Positions 8,922-38,662 of a DNA stretch of 64,000 bases are shown here, one piece after another; the first letter of the stretch is position 1, and each line of letters opens with the position of its first letter. Below the pieces are notes generated by a model that saw nothing but the letters and a program-made list of their open reading frames with translations, made no database searches and had not been told where the DNA came from. The translations under genes were made by a program, and so were the position numbers. Origin of the DNA: Arcuatula senhousia (lineage: Eukaryota; Mollusca; Bivalvia; Mytilida; Mytilidae); contig OZ020311.1 in the NCBI GenBank assembly GCA_963971305.1, positions 2,170,001 to 2,234,000 on the forward strand. The letters run 5' to 3'.

Positions 8922-10211
8922 ATGATGGCCGATATGCTCTCTATCACCGAAGGACTGACTTTCGATGAAAGTCTCCAGGAATATCAGGTTCACGAATACG
9001 AACCTCAAGCCGGAGCGCAGCTGAATAATGCCGGCGCAGAGATACGCATCAATATCGAGACTCAGGATCTCTTCCTTCATCCCTCCGAAAGCTATCTCTT
9101 GATCGAAGGCCGACTTCAGAAGAATGATGGCACTGCGTATGCTGACGCTGATCTCGTATCGCTCGTCCATAACGGTGTCATGTTTCTCTTCCGAAGCATT
9201 AGCTACCGACTTTCCGGCCAACAGATCGAGCATCTCAACGATCCGGGTATCGCCTCCACCATGCTAGGAATGCTGACGTATCCCGACGACTTTTCCAAAT
9301 CGCAAGGCCTCAACCAGCTATGGTTCAAGGACTCCACGGCCGATGCTGAGGCAGATAACGTCGGATTCGCGGCACGCCACGGATATATCATCACCAAGCC
9401 AACCAATAAGGGATCCTTTTCCTTCTCCATCCCCCTCAAGCACGTCTTTGGCTTTGCCGAGGACTACGATAAGATCGTCTACGGATTCAAGCACGAGCTC
9501 TCCCTGGTGCGCGATTCGGATGCCAATGCTATCCTCCGAGCCGCTGCCGTCAACGACGTGGCCAAGATAGTCCTGAGCAAGGTCTCCTGGTTCGTCCCCC
9601 ACGTCATCCCGTCCGACGAAAAGAAGCTGCGGCTCTATAAGACCATCCAGAGCAAGACCAAGATCGATTGCGGATTTCGCATGCGGCAGTGCGACTCCAT
9701 AGCCGTGCCCCAGACTTCGCAATTTCATTGGCGCCTAGCCGCTAAAAGCGGGCGAGAAAAACCTCGATGGATCATCGTCGCCTTTCAGACCGAACGGGAC
9801 AACGATCAGCTGCATAATGCCGCCGTCTTTGACCACTGTCGATTGCGAAATATCCACGTGACTCTCAATGCGGAGCGCTATCCCGCCGTGGACTTCAATG
9901 TCGGCTTCACCCAATGCAGGGTCGCCAGGGTCTATAAGGAGGCTGCCGAATTCCGCAAGAAATTCCATAGCATGGAAAGTCTGCTCAGCAATGGTGGCAT
10001 CAATCCCTCCGACTTCATCGATCTCTATCCCCTATTCGTCATCGACGTGAGCCATCAGTCCGAGCGGCTGAAAGAGTCGACGGTGGATATCCAGATCCGA
10101 GCCGAATTCGAGCGCAACGTCCCTGCCAATACTCAAGCCTTCGCCCTAGTCATTTCCGATCGAATCCTCCAATTCGAATCCGACGGCCAGAAGATGAGCG
10201 TCGTCTTCTGA
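8922..10211 (+). CDS. Double-jelly-roll major capsid protein (hexon-like)
   Basis: 429-aa protein that I recognise as the double-jelly-roll-like capsid family found with adintovirus-type genes. Typical blocks are VHNGVMFLFRSISYRLSG in the first barrel, then KPRWIIVAFQTER followed by FDHCRLRNIHVTLN and YPAVDFNVGF in the second, and a Glu/Asp-rich C-terminal strand region. It would form the trimeric capsomers of an icosahedral shell. The frame is intact. It starts 5 bp after the previous stop at TATAGATAAATATATG (8909-8924). MM at the start leaves 8922 or 8925 possible. Confidence 0.82.
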   Translation: MMADMLSITEGLTFDESLQEYQVHEYEPQAGAQLNNAGAEIRINIETQDLFLHPSESYLLIEGRLQKNDGTAYADADLVSLVHNGVMFLFRSISYRLSGQQIEHLNDPGIASTMLGMLTYPDDFSKSQGLNQLWFKDSTADAEADNVGFAARHGYIITKPTNKGSFSFSIPLKHVFGFAEDYDKIVYGFKHELSLVRDSDANAILRAAAVNDVAKIVLSKVSWFVPHVIPSDEKKLRLYKTIQSKTKIDCGFRMRQCDSIAVPQTSQFHWRLAAKSGREKPRWIIVAFQTERDNDQLHNAAVFDHCRLRNIHVTLNAERYPAVDFNVGFTQCRVARVYKEAAEFRKKFHSMESLLSNGGINPSDFIDLYPLFVIDVSHQSERLKESTVDIQIRAEFERNVPANTQAFALVISDRILQFESDGQKMSVVF

Positions 10212-10225
10212 GGAGGCTTAGATAA

Positions 10226-10996
10226 ATGGACACTTCACTTTTGCGGAAAATCGCTACCAATACGGAGCCCAAGCACGGATTCTCCTTCATCGTCTCTGGA
10301 AACGATAGTCAGATCTTGACTCGCTTCAATCCGCCCCTCCAGCTGCGCGAGGAAAAATCTTACGAGATGGCTCTCGTGAATCTGGAGACCTACTACTCCA
10401 TCCCCAATATTCATGCGGGAAATAATTCCTTCCGCTATTCTCCCGATGAAGGGGCAAGCTGGTTTCCCGTCGAGCTGAGCACTGGCTCCTATGGAATCGA
10501 CGATATCAATGATGAGATTCAGCGACAATTGCGGCTTAATAAACATAAGGCTAAGATCCTTCTCGATGCCAATCGCGCAACGCTGAGAGCGACCCTCACT
10601 CTCGCCAGAAATTATCAAGTGGATTTCGATGTGCCCAATAGCATCAGTACGGTGCTTGGATTCGAACGTCGGACGTATGCCTATGATCGAAGCACTAATG
10701 GCTACGCGGAAGGTGAGAATATCGTCAATATCATCAGCATCAATAGCATCCTCGTGAATAGTGATATCATCCACGGAAGCTACGTCAACGGCACGCAGCA
10801 GTCCACGATCTATAGTTTCTTTCCCGCAGTCGATCCCGGCATGAAGATCATCCAGACTCCTAAGAATCTTGTCTACTTACCCGTGACTCTGAGAACCATC
10901 GATCGCATGCAGACGTATCTGACCGATCAAGACGCTCGCCCCATCGATCTGCGAGGAGAAAATCTCACCATCCGCTTCCATCTGCGTGAGGTATAA
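10226..10996 (+). CDS. Penton-like minor capsid protein (single jelly roll)
   Basis: 256-aa intact protein. Conserved blocks include YSIPNIHAGNNSFRYS, GSYGIDDINDEIQRQL, VNIISINSILVNSDIIHGSY, YSFFPAVDPGMKI, YLPVTLRTI and a C-terminal RGENLTIRFHLRE. I associate these with the minor capsid/penton family that accompanies the hexon-like gene in these elements; it would occupy fivefold vertices. It follows the major capsid gene by 14 bp and starts at CTTAGATAAATG (10217-10228). Its stop TAA (10994-10996) is inside the TATAAATAAATG box of the next gene. Confidence 0.78.
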   Translation: MDTSLLRKIATNTEPKHGFSFIVSGNDSQILTRFNPPLQLREEKSYEMALVNLETYYSIPNIHAGNNSFRYSPDEGASWFPVELSTGSYGIDDINDEIQRQLRLNKHKAKILLDANRATLRATLTLARNYQVDFDVPNSISTVLGFERRTYAYDRSTNGYAEGENIVNIISINSILVNSDIIHGSYVNGTQQSTIYSFFPAVDPGMKIIQTPKNLVYLPVTLRTIDRMQTYLTDQDARPIDLRGENLTIRFHLREV

Positions 10997-11000
10997 ATAA

Positions 11001-11579
11001 ATGGATTATCAAGAGTATGGTTTGAACTTGACGAAAGGTCAGGCAGAGAAGATCCAGCGTGCGGCAAAGAACGGTTGCCCCGTGAGCGTCCGATTGTCGC
11101 ATTCCAACCTATCCGGCGAGCATAAGATGCTCCTCACCCACCGTCAGATCCAACGCATCGCCAAGCTCTTGCAGAGCGGTAAGGGTGGTATGGTCTTGGA
11201 GATGAGTCCGAAGCAGGTGAGGCGTAACGTGCAGAAAGAAGGTGGATTCCTTCCCATGCTCACAGGTCTCGCCTCTGCTGCGCTACCCATGCTGACCAAA
11301 ACCGTGCTACCTGCTTTGGGCGTGGGAGCATTGAGCGGTTTGGGAAGCGCAGCCATCCAAAAGGCCGTGGGATCTGGATTATTTCTCAAGAAGGGAGGGA
11401 AAGTATGCTGCGTGAAACCTCATGGTCGTGGTCTGTATCTGAGCCCGGGCACTTTGCCCAATACGTACGGCGATGGCTTATATTTGAAGAGCGGACGTCA
11501 GATCTACGACGGAAGCGGACTGATCCTTGGTCCCAATAGTCCCTTCAAAAGCATCCCCATTTTGGGCATGCTCTTATAG
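11001..11579 (+). CDS. Virion core-type protein with Gly/Leu-rich C-terminus
   Basis: 192-aa intact protein. The N-terminal part is helical and basic (LTKGQAEKIQRAAKNG, LTHRQIQRIAKLL). A hydrophobic Ala/Leu/Gly-rich middle follows (GGFLPMLTGLASAALPML), then GLYLSPG/GDGLYL repeats and a highly typical end (GSGLILGPNSPFKSIPILG). This is a recurrent gene of invertebrate Polinton/adintovirus-like elements, generally regarded as a virion core or membrane-interacting component; the exact job is not established. It begins at TATAAATAAATG (10992-11003). Confidence 0.62.
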   Translation: MDYQEYGLNLTKGQAEKIQRAAKNGCPVSVRLSHSNLSGEHKMLLTHRQIQRIAKLLQSGKGGMVLEMSPKQVRRNVQKEGGFLPMLTGLASAALPMLTKTVLPALGVGALSGLGSAAIQKAVGSGLFLKKGGKVCCVKPHGRGLYLSPGTLPNTYGDGLYLKSGRQIYDGSGLILGPNSPFKSIPILGMLL

Positions 11580-11589
11580 ATATAGATAA

Positions 11590-12024
11590 ATGAGTGATGA
11601 AGTGGATGCTACGATCGAGGATTTTTTGGAAGCTGAGATCTGCAAATACGCCCGCATGCTGCGGATCTATAAGCGACTGGATAAGGCGGTTTCCATCGGA
11701 CTAGGTGCGTGCTCCGTCGGCAGTCTTTTGCTGACAAGTGGCACCATGGGAACCGCTTTGACTGGTGTAGGCATCCCTGCCTCTCTCCCATTGGGTTCCC
11801 TCGCTTGCCTGAGTGCCATCTTCACACTCGTTCTCTCGCTAACCTCCAAGCGCATCACCAAGAAGGTGAAAAAGCATCGTGATACTTTACGATTGGCGAG
11901 ATCTTATCAGTCCCAGGCCCCCACCCCAGTCATCTGCCTGAAGAATTACTACGATGAGAAAGATCAGTTGCGAAAACCTTCCACCACCTCTTTTAGTGAA
12001 GACCTCACTACGCATGCGCCATAG
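11590..12024 (+). CDS. Small membrane protein with two hydrophobic segments
   Basis: 144-aa protein with two predicted membrane segments: about residues 34-55 (AVSIGLGACSVGSLLLTSG) and 58-84 (GVGIPASLPLGSLACLSAIF). A basic stretch (SKRITKKVKKHRDTLRLARSY) and a polar tail follow. The arrangement is a recurrent last gene of the capsid block in related elements; function is unknown. It starts at TATAGATATAGATAAATG (11575-11592), which also contains the previous stop codon. Confidence 0.55.
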   Translation: MSDEVDATIEDFLEAEICKYARMLRIYKRLDKAVSIGLGACSVGSLLLTSGTMGTALTGVGIPASLPLGSLACLSAIFTLVLSLTSKRITKKVKKHRDTLRLARSYQSQAPTPVICLKNYYDEKDQLRKPSTTSFSEDLTTHAP

Positions 12025-12154
12025 GGAGGATTCTTCCAACGCGCGCCTCGCTCGGCTACGCCTCGCTCCCCGCGCTTATTCCAAAATCCTCCGAATCAAA
12101 GTTTCAAGTGACAAAAAAAAATTTCCCAATCCAGTTATTTGGATTGAGAAATTT
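12025..12154. terminator. Two hairpins between convergent genes at the element's right side
   Basis: The gap between the + gene ending at 12024 and the - gene ending at 12184 holds an outer stem GGAGGATT/AATCCTCC (12025-12032 with 12085-12092) around GC-rich inner sequence. A second, nearly perfect 14-bp stem (12119-12132 with 12141-12154) has an 8-nt loop. The second is flanked by an A-run on its left and a long T-run near 12173-12184. Likely a bidirectional 3'-end signal; inferred. Confidence 0.4.
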
Positions 12155-12183
12155 CGAACCCCTACCCCCAGATTTTTTTTTTT

Positions 12184-12528
12184 TTACTTCCTCACCAGAT
12201 CGTACGAGAGATATTGCTGGTTAGATTTTTTGCTGACCTTGAATCCCGTGCTCCGGACGTAAGCTCCTTGCAAGGAGCCCTTCTCTTTGTTAAGCGTGGG
12301 GCAGGCCCATACCCTTGTGGCCTCTCCGTCTCGATCCTTCAGGGTGAGGATTTTGCTTTTGCCGAATTTCCCATCCACTTCTACCACCTCCAAGATTTTA
12401 TAGATCAACCCGGTGGGTAAATCCTTCCATTTGAGTGCTTCCTGATTCTGGTCCTGCACCTTCTCCTGGAAGGCGTCTTCGCTGATGAAGTCATCCCCAT
12501 CAAAGAATCCATTCTGTACGAAAGCCAT
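12184..12528 (-). CDS. Small reverse-strand protein, possible ssDNA-binding fold
   Basis: 114 aa from the internal ATG at 12528 (MAFVQNGFFDGDDF), preferred over 12576 because the first 16 residues look non-coding and the MAF start is typical of small genes in such elements. Blocks such as LPTGLIYKILEV, GKFGKSKILTL, RVWACPTLNKE and a C-terminal KVSKKSNQQYLSYDLV suggest a beta-rich, perhaps OB-like, protein. A replication accessory role is a guess. The upstream GGTAAATACAAGAATTATG is only a weak match to the element's promoter box. Confidence 0.45.
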   Translation of the reverse strand: MAFVQNGFFDGDDFISEDAFQEKVQDQNQEALKWKDLPTGLIYKILEVVEVDGKFGKSKILTLKDRDGEATRVWACPTLNKEKGSLQGAYVRSTGFKVSKKSNQQYLSYDLVRK

Positions 12529-12639
12529 AATTCTTGTATTTACCCTATGCTCAATAGGAATGCCGTCCGTTTGCATTTGGCCGTCGGGGTTGGGATTTTA
12601 TGCAGGATTTCTGCATGTGGGGCAGAATCGGCCTTTTGA

Positions 12640-12925
12640 CACTACTCAAGCATAATGCTTCTATAGATCCTTCTCCAGTTTGTAGTTTGCATCTGTGACC
12701 TTTGTTGCGGCCTCTATTGAGCCTCTTCAAAGAGGTATTGAACGTACACAGGGTATTGCTCTCCCTATTCACAGGACAACCTTCATCCCTTTAGAAGGAC
12801 TAGCATCGTTCTCACTAGATAGTGTCAAGAGAAAGTCAGAATATTCGAATATCGATCCAAGAAATTTTTATCCCTGACGAAGATCGAACCACGAACCTTG
12901 GTGTCACTACCCCGACACATGTAAA
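12640..12925 (-). repeat. tRNA-derived SINE, copy 1 (truncated)
   Basis: Shares the block running from AAGCATAATGCTTCTATAG to GATCGAACCACGAACC with copies at 31,350 and 56,085. Read on the minus strand it carries a pol III box-B-like GGTTCGATCTTC near 12,885. The box A side, seen in copy 2, is replaced by other sequence. It directly abuts the Polinton gene block. Confidence 0.6.
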
Positions 12926-13321
12926 GGCAAAGGCATGTGTTAAGAGAAATAAACTATACATATTTAACACATTTAGCATTATTTTATCTTTCAATATATA
13001 AGTCTCGCATTACGGGTACAATAGTCATGTAGTTTCAACTTTGTTGTTCTCCTAACTGTCGTCCACCTTAATTTTTGTGAATATGTAAGCTTCAAAGCTA
13101 TAGGTGATGCAGATCTTAACAAGCAACACAGGATTTAAAACATTTGTACTGTTTAATGCTTGGCATATTGAAAGTCTAGGCAAATCCGTAAAATATATTT
13201 GTAAAAGCCTTCATTTTCGTCGATGGGACCCGGGCCCATCCTGACTTTGTCAAGACTTATATTCTAGTCCTTGCTTAAATTGATTGAAAAACTCTTTAGC
13301 ATATATAAAATTATCTTTCAG
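12926..13321. other. AT-rich spacer or intron before the first visible ABCC exon
   Basis: No coding signal or recognised repeat. It ends in a TATCTTTCAG splice acceptor at 13,312-13,321. Presumably intronic sequence of the ABCC gene into which the Polinton has inserted. Confidence 0.4.
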
Positions 13322-32908
<19,587 letters not shown>

Positions 32909-32957
32909 TAACTGGTTGTTCTACTATTACTTATGGTGCTAAACTGAAAATATTTTG

Positions 32958-32963
32958 AATAAA
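32958..32963 (+). promoter_or_regulatory. Polyadenylation signal of ABCC gene A
   Basis: AATAAA about 50 bp after the TGA stop. Confidence 0.6.
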
Positions 32964-33207
32964 ACTCGGCCTTGTTTTTTCTTTTCGTTTCGACCTACCG
33001 AGATTGGTCATCCCAGCTCAGTAGATTATTTACTTCCTTTAATCCCTTCGCTGTTAATATTTTTGTTAAATCTTCAGTAAACATAGTACAACTCTAATAA
33101 GGCAAAAAGATGCAAAGGTTGATAAAATCAACAGAATCATAAGCCACAACTGATTAGTGTCGTAGACCTAGGAAGCACGGATGACAAAACCAGAGTTTAT
33201 GACTAAA

Positions 33208-33670
33208 CTGATAGAAGCATAGGTACCAATGGGACATCCGAATGTCGAAAGTCCCAAAAGTCCAAAAGGGCATGGACAAAACACGTAAGACAAACGAGAA
33301 CATGACGACAAAACAGACAGCATTAAACACAGAAATACAAAATCAACTGAATAAAAATCAACAACGCAAACTCTAGTCGTGACGAGAGTGATCTTATGTG
33401 CACTGGAAGAGTTCATGCTTGCTATAACATACCAACCACTAAGTCAGTGTGTCAAATCCAGTAAAGAAAGACAAAACATCGTTTGCAACACAATGTGAGT
33501 TGCAACCAGCAGTTACTGCCTGTACTTCCGGATAACATGAGTTAACTGTGGTTACGTCATAACTTGGCTTTGATGATTTAGTGTGTGTTTCTATGCTGTG
33601 TGTTTCTTCTGGTTGTTGTCTTTGATTTTGACTTTTGCTATTTCTGACTGTTGATGTCCCATTAGTACTC
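33208..33670 (+). repeat. Dispersed repeat A, copy 5, with an inverted tail
   Basis: 33,208-33,480 is a forward copy (AAAGTCCAAAAGGGCATGG, ATCAACAACGC). Part of 33,540-33,670 reads as the same family in reverse, giving a foldback-like arrangement. Confidence 0.45.
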
Positions 33671-33984
33671 CTCTTCTTTCAACATGCACGAGCTACATGG
33701 TTCCTTTAACGACTGAGCACAGTTCGGCATGTTGAATGGTCCAAATAATAAACTTCCCAATGCTGGTACAAAATTGCTGGTCCTGAAGTGCATATTCATA
33801 TTTACACTACCGTCGTTAATTTGTTTATTTGTTTGTTTGTTAGGGTTGAACGCCCCTTTTCGACGCACCTGGGTCATATAGGGCGGTTAGCTTAAATGGT
33901 GGAGGAAACCGGAGAACCCGGAGGAAACTATCGGCCTTGTGCAGGTAACTGACACACCTAATCACGTACAGGTGGAGAAGTCCC

Positions 33985-34243
33985 TTTTTAGCTCACCTGA
34001 CCCGAAGGGTCATGTGAGCTATTGGCGTCACTTGGCGTCCGTCGTCCGTCGTCCGTCCGTCGTCCGTCGTCCGTCGTCCGTCAGTCGTCCGTCCCTAAAC
34101 TTTTTCAAACGTTAACTCCTCTGACACCATAAGTCCAATTGAAACCAAACTTGGTGTAGTTGATCTTTAGGGTATGGCCTACAAAACTATCGTTCGGATT
34201 TTTGATTTTTAAAAAAACATGGCCGCCGTGGCTAAAAATAGAA
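33985..34243 (+). mobile_element. Pearl-like element 3, left part (interrupted)
   Basis: Head TTTTTAGCTCACCTGACC, a CGTCC microsatellite (about 34,037-34,095) and the first part of the core. It is cut by the LTR retrotransposon after the TAGAA target site. Confidence 0.7.
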
Positions 34244-34969
34244 TGTGATGCCTAGGAAATGGTGGTGGAAAATTAAGTAAATGCGTAGTTTGAATCGTTT
34301 ATTCCAGAGAGTCTAGTAATTATATCATAGAAAAACGTCATTGTTTCATACAACACAGAGAAAATCCTTTGAATATATACGTGGAAAGATAAACGAATTA
34401 CGATTTACTGAAAAGATAAAAAGAAAAACTACTAAGTACAATGAAACTCAAAAATTATCAAAATCATAAAAAATCATATCAATTACAGTAATAGAAGACC
34501 ACATAAACATATTCATAAACCAAAAATAATGATTAGGATGTGTACATGTATGTATGTTTTAGTTCTATTGTTTCAAGTATAAGTTTCAGAAATTCTTTTA
34601 TAAAAATACAAATATATCGATTCGCAGTTAAACTACAGTGAGATTAAGATCAATTTCAAACACACCGGTAATAAAGTACTATAAATAGATCGACTGACTT
34701 GTAATTTAAACTACAAATTTAATATATCGGACGTGTTTAAACGATATAAATGCATAGATAAACTTAATGCTTAATTATAATAAAAATGATCTTTATAAAA
34801 CAAAACACTCACCAATTTAGAAATATTTCCACCAAATTCACAGAGCAAAATTTACGTGTCTACATCATAATAACCATTCGGATCTCTCTAATTTTCACAG
34901 TGTACCAAGTGAGAATCGTCAAAAAATAATTGTTAACATTTACATTGATGACAAGTTTTGGGCATAACA
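34244..34969 (-). repeat. 3' LTR of the BEL/Pao element
   Basis: 726 bp, matching 40946-41657 except for a few substitutions and short indels. A purine-rich stretch (AGAGGGCTGGTG on the minus strand) next to it is a candidate polypurine tract. Confidence 0.9.
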
Positions 34970-35307
34970 CACCAGCCCTCTAATTGTGGAGCAAAGCAAA
35001 ACAATTACAAAAATAATGACAAATAAAAAAATAGAAACTGAAGAAAAAATAACAATATGTGTTCCCTACACAAAAATGTTACAAGTACAAAAACCTTTAT
35101 AATAACCCACAAAGTTTATCTCTCTCAAAATATATCAAAAGTCTAATCAGTACGAAAAAATTCTATAAGACATAGTTAGATATCATGTTCTAAAATGGTA
35201 CAGAGTTTGTCTACTGGGCGGGTAAGAGTGTTAGAGCCTACTTTAATCTTCACTTGACGCACAAGTCCGTTTTTATCTGGAAAAGTCTCTAGCACAATAC
35301 CAACGGG

Positions 35308-35655
35308 TCAAGAGTTTCTGGGTGCGTTCGAGTCTGCCACGATGACAACATCTCCTACCATAAGATTACGTCGTTCTCTGTTCCATTTTTGTCTTTCCTG
35401 TAGAATTGGTAGGTATTCTTTCACCCAACGACTCCAAAACAAATCAGACATGTATTGAATTTGCCTCCAACGACGACGGCAATAATTGTCAGTCTTCACG
35501 AAAAGTCCAGAAGGTAAGCACGGCTTTCGCTTCAAAAGAAGGATGTGGTTTGGTGTAAGAGCCTCAATGTCATTCGGATTATCAGTATTCATCGTTATAG
35601 GCCGATCGTTGAGCGTTGATTCGATTTCGCACATCAATGTTTGTTGAACTGCCAT
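35308..35655 (-). pseudogene. Integrase C-terminal/DUF5641-like segment
   Basis: 115-aa piece in a different frame (LMCEIESTLNDRPIT, LTPNHILLLKRKP, WSRWVKEYLPILQERQKWNRERRNLMVGDVVIVAD), typical of the end of BEL/Pao pol. The frame breaks again near 35,308. Confidence 0.8.
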
Positions 35656-36008
35656 TCGATGCCTTTACTCAACATACATTGTTCAATCTGGTTATCGTTC
35701 CATTCATCCAGCGCTCGCTTGAGCTCTCGTTCTGCACCGACAAAGTTGGTACCGTTATCGGATCGAATCTTCTTAACCTGACCACGTCTAGCAATGAATC
35801 TCCGTAGAACGTTTATAAATGAATCTGTGTCCAACGATGCTGCTACTTCTAGGTGTACTGCGCGACTTGCCATGCACGTGAAAATCACTCCATAACACTT
35901 TATTCGTGATCGTCTTTGCTTAACTTCGAACGGTCCAAAGTAGTCTACGCCAACAACTGTGAATGGCGGTTCGTCGGGTTTTACGCGATCTTCAGATAAG
36001 TTTGCCAT
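35634..36008 (-). pseudogene. Integrase core, C-terminally deleted
   Basis: 124-aa piece with the first two catalytic aspartates in context (VGVDYFGPF and IRSDNGTNFVG). The sequence stops after EWQFN, and the following segment begins well downstream in the family alignment. The segment that should hold the catalytic glutamate is missing. Confidence 0.8.
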
Positions 36009-36026
36009 CTTTTGTTGTGATAACGG

Positions 36027-37976
36027 TTAACCTACACGTCTACACGTGACACACTTAGAAATTAGACTTCGAATTAATGACGGTGCGTTGGGTATCCAAT
36101 ATTTCTCTCGGAGACGTGATAGCATCTGATTCCGTCCGCAATGAAGAAATTCCAAATGAATATGTCGAAGAATAAGAGTAGCTACATGACTCGTTTTCGG
36201 AACTATCAGAGGATGTTTACTTTCTTCCGGCATTTTTGATTCAACAAGGCGACCACCAACACGAATCAACCCTTCATCTATGACCGGATCAAGTTTTCGA
36301 ATACTACTACTTGTCTTTAGCACCTTTTGCTCCAATAAAGAATTTATTTCATCTTGAAATTCACACTTTTGAATGAAAACTATGATCGAATTCTCAGCGC
36401 TTTCTAAATCTTGAACAGAGAGCTTAGTTTCACGGTGACTTTCACTAGTTGTTTTAGTTGAATCTTTTGTGTAGTTTTGCTTCCTTTGACGGACACGATG
36501 ACGTAACATTTCCCGCACTTTCAAAAGCCAAGCGACGTTCCGTTTCAGTTTTATCCATGACGAATGGTACTCAATCACTTTAATTATAATCGAACTCGCA
36601 TCGTTGTTTTCGCCTACTTCACTAACATGTGCTACAGAAACTATCTGCCTAACTTCGGGATCGCTTTTCGATAAATGCTTGAAATTGTCTGACGGCAGTT
36701 GCGGCCACGAATCCTCGCTTTGCCATAAGAACTCGGGTGTTCGTATCCACTCCTTTTCAAGTGTGTCAATCGTCGATATACCTCTAGACGCATGATCTGC
36801 GGGATTGAGTTTCGTATTTATGTACCTCCAGTTTTCTGTTTCTGACCCTTCGTGAATTACCGCAAGTCTGTTTGCTACAAACGTTTGAAATCGAGCCGAT
36901 GTATTCCAAATGTACCTCAAAACCGACATGCTATCTGTCCAAAAAATTGATCGTTGTATCGGTAGCTCTAGCTCGTTGAGTAGCAGTTTGTTAGTTCTAA
37001 CGGCAACGGTTGCGGCTGTGAGCTCGAGTCTTGGGATAGTTGTTTGTTTCAACGGACAAACACGTGACTTTCCAATCAAAAAGGAACAATGAACATCTCC
37101 GTATTGATTTTCAAGTCGCAAATACGAAACGGTTCCATAACCTATTTCACTGGCGTCTGAAAAATGATGCAATTCAGCGCAACGCACGTCTTGGAATCCC
37201 CTAACCTTTAAACATCTATCAACACTGAATTCGGATAACAATTTCAAGTCGTTAAACCATGCTGACCATTTAGCTTCTAGCTCTGTAGGAATAGCGTCGT
37301 CCCATCCAAGATTTAATTTGCAAAGTTCCTGTAATATCAACTTAGCACGGAGTATAAAAGGCGCTAGAAATCCAAGAGGATCGTAAACACTACTCAACAT
37401 GGAAAGAATTCCTCTACGGGTTTTCGGACGCTCGCTAACTGAGACCTTGAACACAAATTTGTCCGTTTCGACGCACCAGCTTACACCGAGAGCTCGGTCG
37501 ATTGGTAGATTCTGATGATCGAGATCCATATCCATTATCTCCTTCGATCTATCGGATAACGGAATGGAACGCACAACTTCACGGCTGTTGCTAATCCATT
37601 TAGCGATGTTGAAACCTCCTCTATGCAAAAGGGATCGCAAATCTTTCACTAACGCTATGCCCTCATCGACGGTTTTAACGGATTTCAAACAGTCATCCAC
37701 ATAGAAATTGTTCAAAACCGTGTCAATAACGCTTTGACCGAAATGACCTATACCATCCTCCGCTGTCCTCCTCAACGCAAAGTTGACGCAACTTGGAGAA
37801 GACGTGGCGCCAAATATATGAACGGTCATCCAATATTCGATCGGTTCCTTAGAGGTGTCTCCGTTTTCCCACCAGAGAAATCTCAAATAATTTGAGTCGC
37901 AGTTCGGTAAGCGCACTTGATGGAACATGCTGTCTATGTCTCCCATGACGGCTATTTCATCTTGTCTAAATCTCAA
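36027..37976 (-). pseudogene. Reverse transcriptase catalytic part, RNase H and integrase zinc domain
   Basis: 649-aa piece. RT motif FYVDDCL (YVDD), RNase H-like region (HHFSDASEIGYGTVSYL, TIPRLELTAA, WTDSMSVLRYI) and an H2C2 integrase zinc-binding domain (HIHLEFLHCGRN...SKCVTCRR). It ends with an in-frame TAA; the same frame resumes with the integrase core. Confidence 0.88.
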
Positions 37977-38018
37977 TAACGTTCCGACCAGTGAGCTGGT
38001 AAGATTCGGACCTTGTAA

Positions 38019-38657
38019 TTAACGCTCATTGAGTGAGGCGCCTTTGAACTTTGCGGCACAATCGAACACTATTCGCAGTTTTTTCTTCTTAGGGTGGTAT
38101 ACCCCGTGATGCGGCAAGTACCAAACGTGACCGTCGTCCCTAGAAAGTTCAGATTCCGGTACTTTCTGTGCGTGACCGACACTAATCAATTTATCCATAA
38201 ACTTTCCGTAATCTTCTCGAAAGCTATTGTCATTTTCGAACCGCTTACCGAGTAACGCTAATCTCTGCTCAGCCTGACCTCTATTATTCGGCATTACGTT
38301 ATCCGATGACTTAAACGGAAGGCTTATGATATAATGTCCATCTTGCAAATGAATTGACTCCGATACAAGTCCTAGAAATTGTTTGTCCTCTCTTGACGGT
38401 GATTCCACATCATCTATAATCCGCTCATTAAAATCATGGTTGTAATGATTTTTGATTTGCTCGTCCAACGACACAAAAGGCGAAACTTTAATTCGGTTAC
38501 ACGTTCTAGCAAGTACTTCGTTATCGTCGTCACAAGTCGTGCTAATTGGGCCGTTGATTACCCAACCTAGTAACGTTTCTACGGCAAATGGACCATTATC
38601 AACACTCGGAATGACGTTCCAGGGTTCCATAGCCCGCGGCACGTTAATTCCTATCAA
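38019..38657 (-). pseudogene. Reverse transcriptase N-terminal segment
   Basis: 212-aa piece typical of the BEL/Pao junction (IGINVPRAMEPW, LLGWVINGP, WYLPHHGVYHPKKKKLRIVFDCAAKFKGASLN). It ends with an in-frame TAA; the following segment continues in the same frame. Confidence 0.82.
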
Positions 38658-38662
38658 AAGAC

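Larger units (their letters stand above)
1..12640. mobile_element. Polinton/Maverick (adintovirus-like) integrated element, left part missing
   Basis: The block combines protein-primed PolB, rve integrase with chromodomain, adenain-like protease, packaging ATPase, hexon-like and penton-like capsid proteins, which defines a Polinton/adintovirus. Genes are intronless and spaced 4-15 bp apart in the + capsid cluster. The window starts inside PolB, so one terminus is absent. No terminal inverted repeat could be confirmed on the right, where a SINE-like sequence begins near 12,640. The boundary is therefore approximate. Confidence 0.85.

Noticed and set aside
12529..12576. Upstream start for the reverse-strand small protein
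   Set aside because: The extra 16 residues look unlike coding sequence, and the internal MAFVQNG start fits better.
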